A DNA stretch of 13,343 bases from Caldifarciminota bacterium UBA3079 (GCA_002366635.1 DFBN01000034.1:1-13343), one strand, 5' to 3'. Shown: positions 1 to 7,131, counted from the first letter of the stretch. Numbers and translations: made by a program. The notes: generated by a model from the sequence alone, not told the origin.

Positions 1-115
1 AATAAAGCCAGAGATGAAACGGCAGAAGCAACAGGAGATGTGACGGGCAATGAAACCGGAAAACAAATAGTTTGAGCAGCAACGAAACAAACAACAGTTA
101 AGACTGGTTGAATGG

Positions 116-176
116 TGTTTCGGATAATGGCTTTAATAACTCTGGTAAAAATGTTTTGGGAAATGGTTTTATAAAC
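116..176 (+). repeat. Imperfect 36-bp-period direct repeat
   Basis: Two 25-bp units at 116-140 and 152-176 match at 19 of 25 positions and lie 36 bp apart, a multiple of three. In the frame that stays open across both units they translate to Asn/Gly-rich 12-residue units (NGVSDNGFNNSG, then KNVLGNGFIND followed by a stop). This resembles the remnant of a repetitive extracellular protein. No start codon or ribosome-binding site supports current translation. Confidence 0.4.
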
Positions 177-311
177 GATTAGACAAACCATTTGGGGAAC
201 GACCCCTGGGTATCGTTTCTAAGGCACCGTTTTTCTAGTTAAGTCTCTAAATACCAGTGTTTTCCTCCTATTGGCGACATATGCCGGAAACCGGGTGCCA
301 GGGTTGATTTT

Positions 312-331
312 AGTTTACAGTATTGTAAACT
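312..331. repeat. AT-rich inverted repeat downstream of lnt
   Basis: AGTTTAC at 312-318 pairs perfectly with GTAAACT at 325-331, and an extra A-T pair extends the stem. It lies 13 bases beyond the lnt stop codon. The position suits a transcript 3' end on the minus strand, but no T-run follows the stem on that strand, so it is not a canonical intrinsic terminator. It could be a weak stabilising hairpin or a protein site. Confidence 0.3.
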
Positions 332-344
332 GAATATTGGGGAA

Positions 345-1940
345 TCATGTTTGCTTCCAGAACCGGCTGAGCTTGCCGACGACAGCGGCGATGATTCCGG
401 CCAGGCAGACGATAATGAACCAGTCGCCATAGCGGCGATAGGGCGTTGGTTTTACCGGTCTGGGCACGGTTCCTTCGAGGATTCCCGGTTCGAACAGTCG
501 GGTCTTTTTGAGGATGCGGCCATATGGGTCGGCGATGAATGATATGCCGTTGTTTGCACTACGCACTAGGGGCACACCGTTCTCGACCGTGCGCATTGCA
601 GCTAGTTCGGCATGTTGATAAGAACCGGACAGTTTTCCGAACCAGCCGTCATTCGTGACAACTACCAGGAGTTCTGAGCCCCGGCGGGTGAACTCGCGCG
701 TGAGGTCAGGGAAAATCGCTTCAAAGCATATGAGGCAGGAGAAGGTGCCTTTTGCCCAGTGAAATACGGTGTATTCGTGACCCCGGTCCCAGTTGCCCAT
801 GTCCCGAGTGCCGATGATGCGGCGCAGGAGCGGAATTTCATCGGAGAAGGGGATTTTCTCTGAGAACGGGACCAAGTGTATTTTGTAATATCGCTGGCGC
901 ACCGAGTCCTGATTCGGTTTTAAGAGGACCGCACCGTTGAACCAGGCATGGCGAGGGATATCGTGCAATGGCGTGCCGGTTACTGTTTCGATTCCGAGTG
1001 AATCAACGAGGCTGCGAATAGCGGTGCCGATAGTAGTAGACCGGGTGACATCCACGAGCGTTGCCGTTTCAGGATAGACGATAAGGTCGGGTTTTGAAGC
1101 GGCTGCTTTGCGGGTGAGCTTCATGAGGTCGGCCTGAATCTTTTCCCGTGAATTCCAGTCGCCTTTGTCCAGAGGCGAGACATTCGGCTGGATAATGGCA
1201 ACCTTGAACCAGGGCTTACCGGGCCGGATATGTATCGGTGAGAAAGCCAGTGGTGCTGCAAATGCTGCAACGAGCGCGGCACCGTATGCCAAACGCCGTC
1301 TGGAAAACAAAAGATGATATAGAAGCAGGTTGACGAGGACGAGCCAGGCGGAAATGAGATAGATTCCGCCCAATGCGGCCGGTTGGACCAAATGGACATA
1401 CGGGGTTATGCTGCATCCCAAAAGGTCCCATGGGAAACCTAATTCACCTTTGGTTTTGATGAATTCAGACAGGGCCCATACCAAAGGCGCGGTCCAGAGG
1501 CCGAAGTGGCGACAGATGAGGGCGATAACACCGATGTAAAGGCCGAGATATCCGAAGAGCAGGATTACTCCGATAGAGAGTAACACGCGGGTTATGGGCT
1601 GAACCGGCACAACGAGAAACCATATCCACCAGAGGTGAAAACATGCAGAGAGTCCGCCGAAAAGCCAGCCTAACCAGAAGGCCTGTTTTGCCGAGGAATG
1701 CTCGATAACCCAGAAAAGGGGAACCAGGGCTATGAATGATAAGAAGCGGAAGGGTAATGGAGCAGACGCCAGACCGAGTGTGAGCGCAGCACCTGCGGTA
1801 ACAAGAACCTTATAGCTTGTGGCAGTGGATTTTGGGATTCGGATTTCTGGTTTACTCCGGCTCGCCTGGGAGCGAGACCTCGCAGTGGGATGAGCTGGAG
1901 CGGTAGAAGGCGTCGGCGAGCCGATTGATAAGAAGTGCAT
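345..1940 (-). CDS. lnt: Apolipoprotein N-acyltransferase
   Basis: Transfers an acyl chain from phospholipid to the N-terminal cysteine of diacylated lipoproteins at the inner membrane, the last step of lipoprotein maturation. About six hydrophobic segments (residues 45-235) precede a carbon-nitrogen-hydrolase domain (about 245-490) and a C-terminal membrane helix (about 507-522). The catalytic triad is visible: Glu291 in YPETA, Lys353 in YYKIHLVPF, Cys405 in ICFEAIFP. The TNDGWFG and ENGVPLVRSANNGIS motifs are also typical. Length (531 aa) is normal. It is the third gene of the purN operon. The start is uncertain: the only ATG/TTG starts (1940, 1943) lie 89-92 bases inside the upstream gene, and the first ~40 residues look like a shadow of that gene. 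Between the upstream stop and the first membrane helix there is no ATG, GTG or TTG in frame. Function is secure, the N-terminus is not. Confidence 0.93.
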   Translation of the reverse strand: MHFLSIGSPTPSTAPAHPTARSRSQASRSKPEIRIPKSTATSYKVLVTAGAALTLGLASAPLPFRFLSFIALVPLFWVIEHSSAKQAFWLGWLFGGLSACFHLWWIWFLVVPVQPITRVLLSIGVILLFGYLGLYIGVIALICRHFGLWTAPLVWALSEFIKTKGELGFPWDLLGCSITPYVHLVQPAALGGIYLISAWLVLVNLLLYHLLFSRRRLAYGAALVAAFAAPLAFSPIHIRPGKPWFKVAIIQPNVSPLDKGDWNSREKIQADLMKLTRKAAASKPDLIVYPETATLVDVTRSTTIGTAIRSLVDSLGIETVTGTPLHDIPRHAWFNGAVLLKPNQDSVRQRYYKIHLVPFSEKIPFSDEIPLLRRIIGTRDMGNWDRGHEYTVFHWAKGTFSCLICFEAIFPDLTREFTRRGSELLVVVTNDGWFGKLSGSYQHAELAAMRTVENGVPLVRSANNGISFIADPYGRILKKTRLFEPGILEGTVPRPVKPTPYRRYGDWFIIVCLAGIIAAVVGKLSRFWKQT

Positions 1941-2874
1941 CAATGGCCAGCACCGGGGATTGAGAGTCTTTGAGCAATGAACTTATCCAGAGGTCGATAA
2001 GCGTCTGGAAAGAGGCACGCTGAATGCCTTTTGTGGAAATCTGAGGGGTGACATTCACCAGATGCCCGTGCATCTCTTTGTTGATTTGAACGGGGTTCAG
2101 TAGTGCAGCACCGTTGGTACCGAATGCATTGAAATAGGTAAATTCCCTTTCCATGAGCATGCTCCAGCCGACCTCGACTGTAAGGAGGACATCGGAGTCG
2201 AATCTTATCATAGCAAATGCGGTATCTTCCACATCGGCTTTTGGTGTGCGTTGGTGGGCAACACCGGTAATCGATACCGGCCGGCCGGGTGATAAGAGCC
2301 AGAGTGAGAAATCAAGCAAGGCGGTTCCAAGGCCGAGGAAAGCGCCGCCGCCTGACCTGAGTCTTTGTCCGCGCCAGCCTTCAAGTGACCAGGAGCTGCG
2401 ACTTCGCAGCCAGCCGGTTTTACAGTAGTAGAGTTGACCCAGTTCGCCTTCGTTTATGAATTTCCCGATGGTCTGGACATCGGGCCGGAGGCGGGTATTC
2501 AGGCAGGGCATGAATTTCCGGCCTTCACGCTGAGCGGTCTCTACCATCAGCCGTGCTTCTTCAGCGTTCAGTCCCAAAGGCATTTCACAGAGGACATCCT
2601 TGCCGTATTCCATTGCCGCAACCGCCATTGGTGCATGGAGGTGATTGGGGGTGGCGATGACTACCGCATCGATATCTTCGTCCATCTTGAGGTCATCGAA
2701 GTCAACATAGTGGCGGGGTATTCCATGCAGGGTGCAGAGGTGGTTTACTTTGCGGACATCGGTGTCACAAAGCGCAACCAGATTTACAAGCCGGTTTTGC
2801 TTCAGGGCCGGGATATGCGCTACCTGCGCATGGGCACCGCAACCGATAACCGCAACCCGGACAGGTGGATTCAT
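1852..2874 (-). CDS. Gfo/Idh/MocA-family oxidoreductase-like protein with altered active site
   Basis: Length (340 aa) and architecture fit the Gfo/Idh/MocA family: an N-terminal Rossmann fold with VIGCGAHAQVAH (residues 9-20), then a C-terminal alpha/beta substrate domain. Members normally oxidise or reduce sugars and cyclitols with NAD(P). Here the key residues are changed. The EKP motif, whose lysine is catalytic, reads EMP (Met98). The GGG-x3-D-x-G-x-H-x2-D motif reads GGGAFLGLGTALLD, so the usual Asp and His are Gly181 and Ala185, and only Asp188 remains. The protein may therefore bind a nucleotide or sugar without acting as a standard dehydrogenase. The start ATG overlaps the purN stop as ATGA, indicating translational coupling. 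The 3' end overlaps the start of the lnt frame. The substrate cannot be inferred from this operon. Confidence 0.82.
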   Translation of the reverse strand: MNPPVRVAVIGCGAHAQVAHIPALKQNRLVNLVALCDTDVRKVNHLCTLHGIPRHYVDFDDLKMDEDIDAVVIATPNHLHAPMAVAAMEYGKDVLCEMPLGLNAEEARLMVETAQREGRKFMPCLNTRLRPDVQTIGKFINEGELGQLYYCKTGWLRSRSSWSLEGWRGQRLRSGGGAFLGLGTALLDFSLWLLSPGRPVSITGVAHQRTPKADVEDTAFAMIRFDSDVLLTVEVGWSMLMEREFTYFNAFGTNGAALLNPVQINKEMHGHLVNVTPQISTKGIQRASFQTLIDLWISSLLKDSQSPVLAIDALLINRLADAFYRSSSSHCEVSLPGEPE

Positions 2875-3494
2875 ATGTCGAGGATTCGGACGTGCCGACC
2901 TTCTATTTTCAGTCTGTTTTCAGAGAAGAGCCGGACCGCTTCCGGGTATGCCTGATGTTCTTCCAGGAGGACCCTGACCGCAAGGGACTCTGGTGTGTCG
3001 TTTTCCCTCACCGGGATAGCGCGCTGGATGATTATCGGGCCGGCATCTACATTTTCGGTTACAAAATGAACCGTGCAACCGGTGATTTTGACGCCGGACT
3101 CGATAACGGCACGATGAACCTGTATGCCTTGCAATCCTGCAAAAGCGGGAAGGAGCGAAGGGTGAATATTCATTATCTGGTTCTGGTAATGTTTGTGGAA
3201 AACCGGTGAGAGGATACGCATGAATCCGGCCAGACAGATAAGCCTGACATCGTATCTGGTTAATTCACGAATCATGGTCTGTTCAAACGATGCGCGTGAT
3301 TTGAAGTCCCGGTGAGAAATGACCAGCGATGGAATGTTGAGGATTTCTGCACGCTTCAGCGCCAGCGCATCAGGGATATTGCTGATAACTATTTTTACCT
3401 GGGCGTCAATTGCCTCTCTTTTGATTGTCCGCACCAATGCCTCGAAATTGGTCCCACGACCTGATACCAGAACCCCGACACTGAGCTGAGACAC
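2871..3494 (-). CDS. purN: Phosphoribosylglycinamide formyltransferase (GAR transformylase)
   Basis: Cytosolic enzyme of de novo purine synthesis that formylates glycinamide ribonucleotide using 10-formyltetrahydrofolate. The N-terminal phosphate-binding loop VLVSGRGTNFEAL (residues 8-20) is typical. The catalytic residues are Asn109 and His111 in NIHPSLLPAF and Asp150 in NVDAGPII. At 207 aa it is of normal full length. The GTG at 3492-3494 is chosen because no other in-frame start lies near it and the first beta strand begins immediately after. There is no Shine-Dalgarno sequence. The -10 box lies only six bases upstream, so the mRNA probably begins at the GTG itself. It is the first gene of a three-gene operon with the Gfo/Idh-like protein and lnt, which have no evident metabolic link to it. 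Confidence 0.95.
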   Translation of the reverse strand: MSQLSVGVLVSGRGTNFEALVRTIKREAIDAQVKIVISNIPDALALKRAEILNIPSLVISHRDFKSRASFEQTMIRELTRYDVRLICLAGFMRILSPVFHKHYQNQIMNIHPSLLPAFAGLQGIQVHRAVIESGVKITGCTVHFVTENVDAGPIIIQRAIPVRENDTPESLAVRVLLEEHQAYPEAVRLFSENRLKIEGRHVRILDI

Positions 3495-3500
3495 AACTGC

Positions 3501-3528
3501 ATTGTAAAGGGTTATGAAACCTTGTCAA
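3501..3528 (-). promoter_or_regulatory. Sigma-70-type promoter of the purN operon
   Basis: On the minus strand TTGACA (3523-3528) is followed after 16 bases by TACAAT (3501-3506), eleven of twelve consensus positions. Counting the last base of the -10 box as -7, +1 falls on base 3494, the G of the purN GTG. Confidence 0.8.
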
Positions 3529-3545
3529 CCCGACAATTTTGTCGG
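3522..3545. promoter_or_regulatory. TTGTC-type palindromic operator candidate between purN and the DHS-like gene
   Basis: CCGACAA-TT-TTGTCGG (3530-3545) is a perfect 7-bp inverted repeat. A third half-site TTGTC (3522-3526) forms a second inverted pair with GACAA (3532-3536), five bases apart, and overlaps the purN -35 box. The cluster lies between the -35 boxes of two divergent promoters, where a repressor or activator could control both. On the plus strand the hairpin is followed by TTTTG, but no gene ends upstream on that strand, so a terminator role is unlikely. Confidence 0.5.
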
Positions 3546-3551
3546 TTTTGC

Positions 3552-3580
3552 TTGACTTTAGGATAGATTCGGGGAAATAT
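3552..3580 (+). promoter_or_regulatory. Possible promoter of the deoxyhypusine-synthase-like gene
   Basis: TTGACT (3552-3557) is followed after 17 bases by AAATAT (3575-3580). The -35 box is good, the -10 box weak (three of six). If used, +1 would fall on the A of the ATG at 3587, the same geometry as for purN. Confidence 0.4.
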
Positions 3581-3586
3581 CAGGTC

Positions 3587-4759
3587 ATGAAGAAACCCAG
3601 GAAAATGATTCGCAGGATAGCAAGGACCGATCGAGGCCGGAAGTCCTCAAAACTGCTGAAGGGTTGCACGCGGATTCTGCCACCGCCTGTTTCCGGGAAG
3701 GAATCGGTTGAGGACCTTGTGGATAATACATTTCTTGCATATAACAGCGCCAGGCTGCGTGAGGCATGTTCGCTTTATGTTGAGAAGATTCTCAGGCCCG
3801 ATGTTGTTGTCGGATTGAGCTTTGCCGGTGCACTCACTCCAGCCGGACTCGGACCTTCAGTGTTCGTTCCACTCATAGAAGCGGGTTTTGTTGACTGGAT
3901 GGTCACTACCGGTGCGAATTTGTATCACGACCTTCATTTCGCTTTCGATTACCCGCTTTATATGGGGTCGCATCTGGCAGATGATGTCGAGTTGCACAAG
4001 CAGGATGTGGTGCGGATTTATGATGTGCTGCTCAGCTTGACCGATTGCCTTATGCCGACCGATGTCCGATTGAAAGAGATATTCATGAGGCCCGAGTTTC
4101 AGAAAAGGATGGGAACCGCCGAGCTCCATTATTATCTCGGGAAAATCGCCGACCAGGCAGAAAGGAAAAACAGAAAGCACGGGGTATCGGTGCTTGCCGC
4201 GGCGTATCGGGCCAGGATGCCCATTTATGTGAGCGCACCAGGGGATTCATCCCTTGCCCTTAACTGGGTAGAGTCGGTGATGCTGGGAAGCGAGCTGGTT
4301 GTGGATACAGCCATTGATGTAAATGAATCTGCGGCGATTGTGTGGCAGACAAAGCAGGAAGGGAAAAAGGCTGCGGCAATACTTCTGGGCGGCGGCAGTC
4401 CGAAGAATTTTATGCTTCAGACCGAGCCCCAGATTCAACAGATTCTCAAGCTGAAAGGGGCCGGATTCGACTATTTTATGCAGGTAACCGATGCCCGACC
4501 TGATACCGGCGGGCTTTCGGGCGCAACACCTCATGAAGCGGTTTCGTGGGGAAAGGTTAACCCGACAGCATTATCAGATGCGGTTGTCTGTTATCTGGAT
4601 ACGACGGTTGCGCTGCCGATAATCGCTCATTACGCATTGCGCAAGCGCCGGGCTCGAAGACTGCGTCGGCTTTATGACAAGCGCAAGCTCTATACCCGAA
4701 AGCTGGAACAAGCCTACCGGATTTTGTCGGCTGCTGTGAGGCGAAATCATCGGGGTTAG
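3587..4759 (+). CDS. Deoxyhypusine synthase-like protein
   Basis: Belongs to the deoxyhypusine synthase superfamily. In eukaryotes and archaea this enzyme uses NAD and spermidine to modify a lysine of eIF5A/aIF5A. Bacteria lack that substrate, and bacterial homologues are thought to act on polyamines, for example as homospermidine synthases. Visible motifs, numbered from the ATG at 3587 (390 aa), are the NAD-site segment FAGALTPAGLG (about 79-89), TTGANLYHDLHF (about 107-118) and SGATPHEAVSWGKV, with the catalytic lysine at 323. The C-terminus is unusually basic. The frame extends upstream to a GTG-type start at 3539, but that start lies inside the palindrome. The ATG at 3587, with AGG just before it, fits the promoter. 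It is divergent from purN, and its stop overlaps the rimO stop by two bases. Family assignment is firm, substrate is not. Confidence 0.85.
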   Translation: MKKPRKMIRRIARTDRGRKSSKLLKGCTRILPPPVSGKESVEDLVDNTFLAYNSARLREACSLYVEKILRPDVVVGLSFAGALTPAGLGPSVFVPLIEAGFVDWMVTTGANLYHDLHFAFDYPLYMGSHLADDVELHKQDVVRIYDVLLSLTDCLMPTDVRLKEIFMRPEFQKRMGTAELHYYLGKIADQAERKNRKHGVSVLAAAYRARMPIYVSAPGDSSLALNWVESVMLGSELVVDTAIDVNESAAIVWQTKQEGKKAAAILLGGGSPKNFMLQTEPQIQQILKLKGAGFDYFMQVTDARPDTGGLSGATPHEAVSWGKVNPTALSDAVVCYLDTTVALPIIAHYALRKRRARRLRRLYDKRKLYTRKLEQAYRILSAAVRRNHRG

Positions 4760-6066
4760 TTTCTTGCCCGGACCGGTCGGCCGACGATGTCGTAGGTGCG
4801 AGTGTTGGTAACCAGCGCAGTGATATAGGTTCCTGTTTTTGCAGTTTCAGGCAGGTTCACTACACCGTCAATCTCCGGTGCATCCCATTCGGTGCGACCG
4901 GTGTCGGCAGCGTCCATGAGGACCGTGAGTTTCCGGCCGCGGAGGTGCTGAAGGTTGCGCCGGGATATGCGTGCCTGAACCTGCATCAGTTCTTTCAACC
5001 TTTCCTGTTTTACCGGTTCTGGAATCTGATTTCGCATCTGGCTGGCAATGGTGCCGGGTTCGGCAGAATAGGCATAAGCACCGAGTCTGTCAAAGCGGCT
5101 GGTTTTGATAAATTCCAGCAGCTCATTGAATTCCTTCCGGGTCTCGGCCGGGAAACCGGTAATCAGCGTGGTCCGGATTCTCATGTCGGGTATCGAGCGG
5201 AGACGGGCAAGCAGGTGCTCGACATCGTCCCGGCGATAATGACGGTTCATTCTTCTGAGTATTCGGTTTGAGATATGCTGGATTGGCAGGTCAATATATC
5301 GGCAGAGCTTCGGATTCGAAGAGAATTCATCGATGAGTTCGTCGGTGATATGGGCCGGGTGGGTATACATCAGCCGCAGCCAGTGGATGCCATTGATATT
5401 GCTTAATTTTCTCAGCAGTCTGGACAGTGCGGGCCGGCAGTAGATATCCAGGCCATATGCAGTGGTATCCTGAGCTATGAGTATGATCTCTTTTACCCCT
5501 GCCCGTGCCAGGTCTTCGGCTTCCCGGATGATATCAGGGACCGGCCGGGAACGAAGACTGCCTCGGATGCCGGGAATCAAACAATATGTGCAGTGGTTGT
5601 TGCAACCATCAGCGATTTTGAGATAAGCATAATGCTTTGGGGTTGAAAGCAATCGCGGGTTGCGGCTGGTGAGTATGCGGGAAGGCGGAAACGATGCGGT
5701 GAAGGTTTCACCGTTCTTGAGTAATTTCGGAATATCAATGAATGCATCGAGTCCGACAAAGAGGTCGACACCTGCAAGCCTCTGCCTTATGTGCGTCCTG
5801 AAACGCTGAACCAGGCAACCGGCAACAACGAGTTTCATCCCGGGCCTGCGGCGTTTGATTGCCAGAAGCTGACGGATGATTCGTTCGGATTCGGCGACTG
5901 CAGAATTGAGAAATGCGCAGGTGGTGACTATGGCGACATCGGCTGAGCCCGCATCATTTGTGAGCCGGTAACCGGCCATACCCATTGATGCGAGGAGGTG
6001 TTCGGAATCGACAATGTTTTTTGGGCAGCCAAGCGCGATTACCGCAGTTGTGGGAGGTTTTCCCAA
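4756..6066 (-). CDS. rimO: Ribosomal protein S12 methylthiotransferase RimO
   Basis: Radical-SAM enzyme that adds a methylthio group to the conserved aspartate of ribosomal protein S12. At 436 aa it has normal length. The N-terminal MTTase domain has its three iron-sulfur cysteines at 14 (ALGCPKN), 50 (VTTCAFLN) and 84 (VAGCLVQR). The radical-SAM cluster motif DGCNNHCTYC supplies Cys155, Cys159 and Cys162. A TRAM domain occupies roughly residues 365-430. ALGCPKN followed by VDSE and a C-rich IPGIRG segment separate RimO from the tRNA enzyme MiaB. The start is TTG at 6064-6066, eight bases after AAGG and three bases after the thioesterase stop, so it is probably translationally coupled. It is the last gene of the lolA-thioesterase-rimO operon. 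Its stop codon overlaps that of the convergent DHS-like gene, leaving no room for a terminator. Confidence 0.94.
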   Translation of the reverse strand: MGKPPTTAVIALGCPKNIVDSEHLLASMGMAGYRLTNDAGSADVAIVTTCAFLNSAVAESERIIRQLLAIKRRRPGMKLVVAGCLVQRFRTHIRQRLAGVDLFVGLDAFIDIPKLLKNGETFTASFPPSRILTSRNPRLLSTPKHYAYLKIADGCNNHCTYCLIPGIRGSLRSRPVPDIIREAEDLARAGVKEIILIAQDTTAYGLDIYCRPALSRLLRKLSNINGIHWLRLMYTHPAHITDELIDEFSSNPKLCRYIDLPIQHISNRILRRMNRHYRRDDVEHLLARLRSIPDMRIRTTLITGFPAETRKEFNELLEFIKTSRFDRLGAYAYSAEPGTIASQMRNQIPEPVKQERLKELMQVQARISRRNLQHLRGRKLTVLMDAADTGRTEWDAPEIDGVVNLPETAKTGTYITALVTNTRTYDIVGRPVRARN

Positions 6067-6069
6067 TGG

Positions 6070-6459
6070 CTATGCCTTCATCATTTTTCCCAAGGCTTGG
6101 GCAATTACCTTTCCGGATGCATCAACAAGTTCACTTTCGCCGCGGAGCAGGCAACCGTGTTCCTCGGTAATTCTTCCAATACCGTGAACCTTCTGGCCGA
6201 CTTTCAGCGCCTGGCGGAACCTGATATTCAGTTCACCGGTTACTGCATCATAACCCCGGACAGTGCAAGCCCAGGCAATCAATTCGTCCAGAATGGTTGC
6301 AACTATGCCGCCATGGATGACACCGCGCCAACCCTCGAACCGTTCCGGGGCAACGAAGTCGAGCTCGACGCCTTTTTTTGTTTTTCTGATATCAAGATGC
6401 ATGCCGTGCTTGTTATGCTTGCCACAGGCAAAGCAAGTGCCGACGTCGTTTACTGGCAT
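6070..6459 (-). CDS. PaaI-type hotdog thioesterase
   Basis: Small (129 aa) single hotdog-fold protein of the PaaI/YbgC-like acyl-CoA thioesterase group, expected to hydrolyse acyl- or aryl-CoA thioesters in the cytoplasm. It has CFACGKHNKHGMHL near the N-terminus (Cys9, Cys12), the usual opening of this subfamily, and the hotdog helix VIHGGIVATILDE with His49, Asp58 and Glu59. The ATG at 6457-6459 is preferred. It lies five bases after the lolA-like stop and directly precedes the conserved start of the fold. A longer frame from 6531 would add 24 residues that merely shadow the upstream gene. The substrate is unknown. Its neighbours (lipoprotein carrier, RimO) give no pathway clue. Confidence 0.85.
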   Translation of the reverse strand: MPVNDVGTCFACGKHNKHGMHLDIRKTKKGVELDFVAPERFEGWRGVIHGGIVATILDELIAWACTVRGYDAVTGELNIRFRQALKVGQKVHGIGRITEEHGCLLRGESELVDASGKVIAQALGKMMKA

Positions 6460-6464
6460 TTGAT

Positions 6465-7064
6465 TCAGTTGATATCGGTGCCAGGGGGCGGGGTAAAGTG
6501 GAATATCTTCCAGGACAGGTCCGGGTTCCATTTCTGATGTGATAATTGGAAGTGATATTCGTTACCCCAGGCATCGGTGAATGAGAATGCGGTGATTTTC
6601 GTTGTGGCCGTATCCAATTCCATCACGAAATCGGAAAGCGACATCAGTGAATCAGGAGTTACCACTTTAAGCATGAGGTTTCTGGTTGTGTCGCTGACGA
6701 TGACGGCGGTTGCTGTGGTATCGAGTAGCGGGTCCAGAAAAGCCAGCAAAGGGACAGAGTGAGGTTCTACCTGGCGGACAGCCTTTTTTTCTTGTTCAAA
6801 GTAGAACCAGAGAACCGAATCTTCACATACGATGAGTTGGTGCTGGGGCGATGTTACCTCCAGACGATAGTGGTCGGGCAGCACAATGAAGAACTTGCCG
6901 GAAAAGGCCTGGCAGGTTTCTTCGGTTTCTGAGCATACCGTTTCAGCGAAATTCCCTGAGAGTGATTTCAGCCCGAGGTAGCGTGACCTGAGGTTGCACC
7001 AGAGGGAATCCGAGTTGCAACCAGCAGATATGGTCAAGAAGAGCACGAGCTTCAACAGCACCAT
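6465..7064 (-). CDS. LolA-like outer-membrane lipoprotein carrier protein
   Basis: Resembles LolA, the periplasmic chaperone that ferries lipoproteins from the inner to the outer membrane. The 199-aa product starts with a short hydrophobic export signal (residues 1-15, ending TISAG before Cys16). LolA landmarks follow: FSGKFFIVLPDHYRLEVTSP (about 55-74), then a strand with ...LWFYFEQEKKAVRQ, and a C-terminal FHFTPPPGTDI, matching the family's closing F-x-F-x-P-x-G-x-D pattern. Cys16 could be lipidated, but Ser at -3 makes a poor lipobox, so type I cleavage is also possible. An upstream ATG at 7241 would add 59 unlikely residues and cross the promoter, so the ATG at 7064 is chosen. Together with lnt in the same window it supports a diderm envelope. 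Overall similarity is modest. Confidence 0.75.
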   Translation of the reverse strand: MVLLKLVLFLTISAGCNSDSLWCNLRSRYLGLKSLSGNFAETVCSETEETCQAFSGKFFIVLPDHYRLEVTSPQHQLIVCEDSVLWFYFEQEKKAVRQVEPHSVPLLAFLDPLLDTTATAVIVSDTTRNLMLKVVTPDSLMSLSDFVMELDTATTKITAFSFTDAWGNEYHFQLSHQKWNPDLSWKIFHFTPPPGTDIN

Positions 7065-7069
7065 AGCGA

Positions 7070-7097
7070 AAGATATTCGACTGAACGCCGATGTCAA
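7070..7097 (-). promoter_or_regulatory. Promoter of the lolA-thioesterase-rimO operon
   Basis: TTGACA (7092-7097, minus strand) is followed after 16 bases by TATCTT (7070-7075). Only five bases separate this -10 box from the ATG at 7062-7064 and there is no Shine-Dalgarno sequence, so the transcript is predicted to be leaderless or almost so. Confidence 0.65.
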
Positions 7098-7131
7098 GGG
7101 AATGGTATTCGCCGGGGCCGTTTGGGAAATG

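Larger units (their letters stand above)
1..344. other. Non-coding stretch without a recognisable gene
   Basis: No reading frame here is long enough or conserved enough to call. The first 75 bases are open on the plus strand and end in TGA, so they could be the last 24 codons of a gene entering from outside the window, but the sequence is not recognisable. Bases 116-176 contain two imperfect copies of a 36-bp-period repeat. Bases 312-331 form an AT-rich inverted repeat. The stretch may be decayed coding sequence plus the 3' flank of the lnt operon. Confidence 0.5.

Noticed and set aside
312..340. Intrinsic terminator of the lnt operon
   Set aside because: The stem is AT-rich and is followed on the minus strand by AAAATC and not by a T-run.
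2434..2955. 173-codon plus-strand frame antisense to the Gfo/Idh-like and purN genes
   Set aside because: It lies opposite well-supported genes, has no recognisable domain or ribosome-binding site, and arises from the codon pattern of the minus-strand gene.
3530..3551. Intrinsic terminator on the plus strand (hairpin plus TTTTG)
   Set aside because: No plus-strand gene ends upstream, the loop would be only two bases, and the T-run is short. A regulatory palindrome between divergent promoters fits better.
5998..6537. 179-codon plus-strand frame antisense to rimO and the thioesterase
   Set aside because: It spans two real genes on the other strand and shows no family motif, so it is a shadow.
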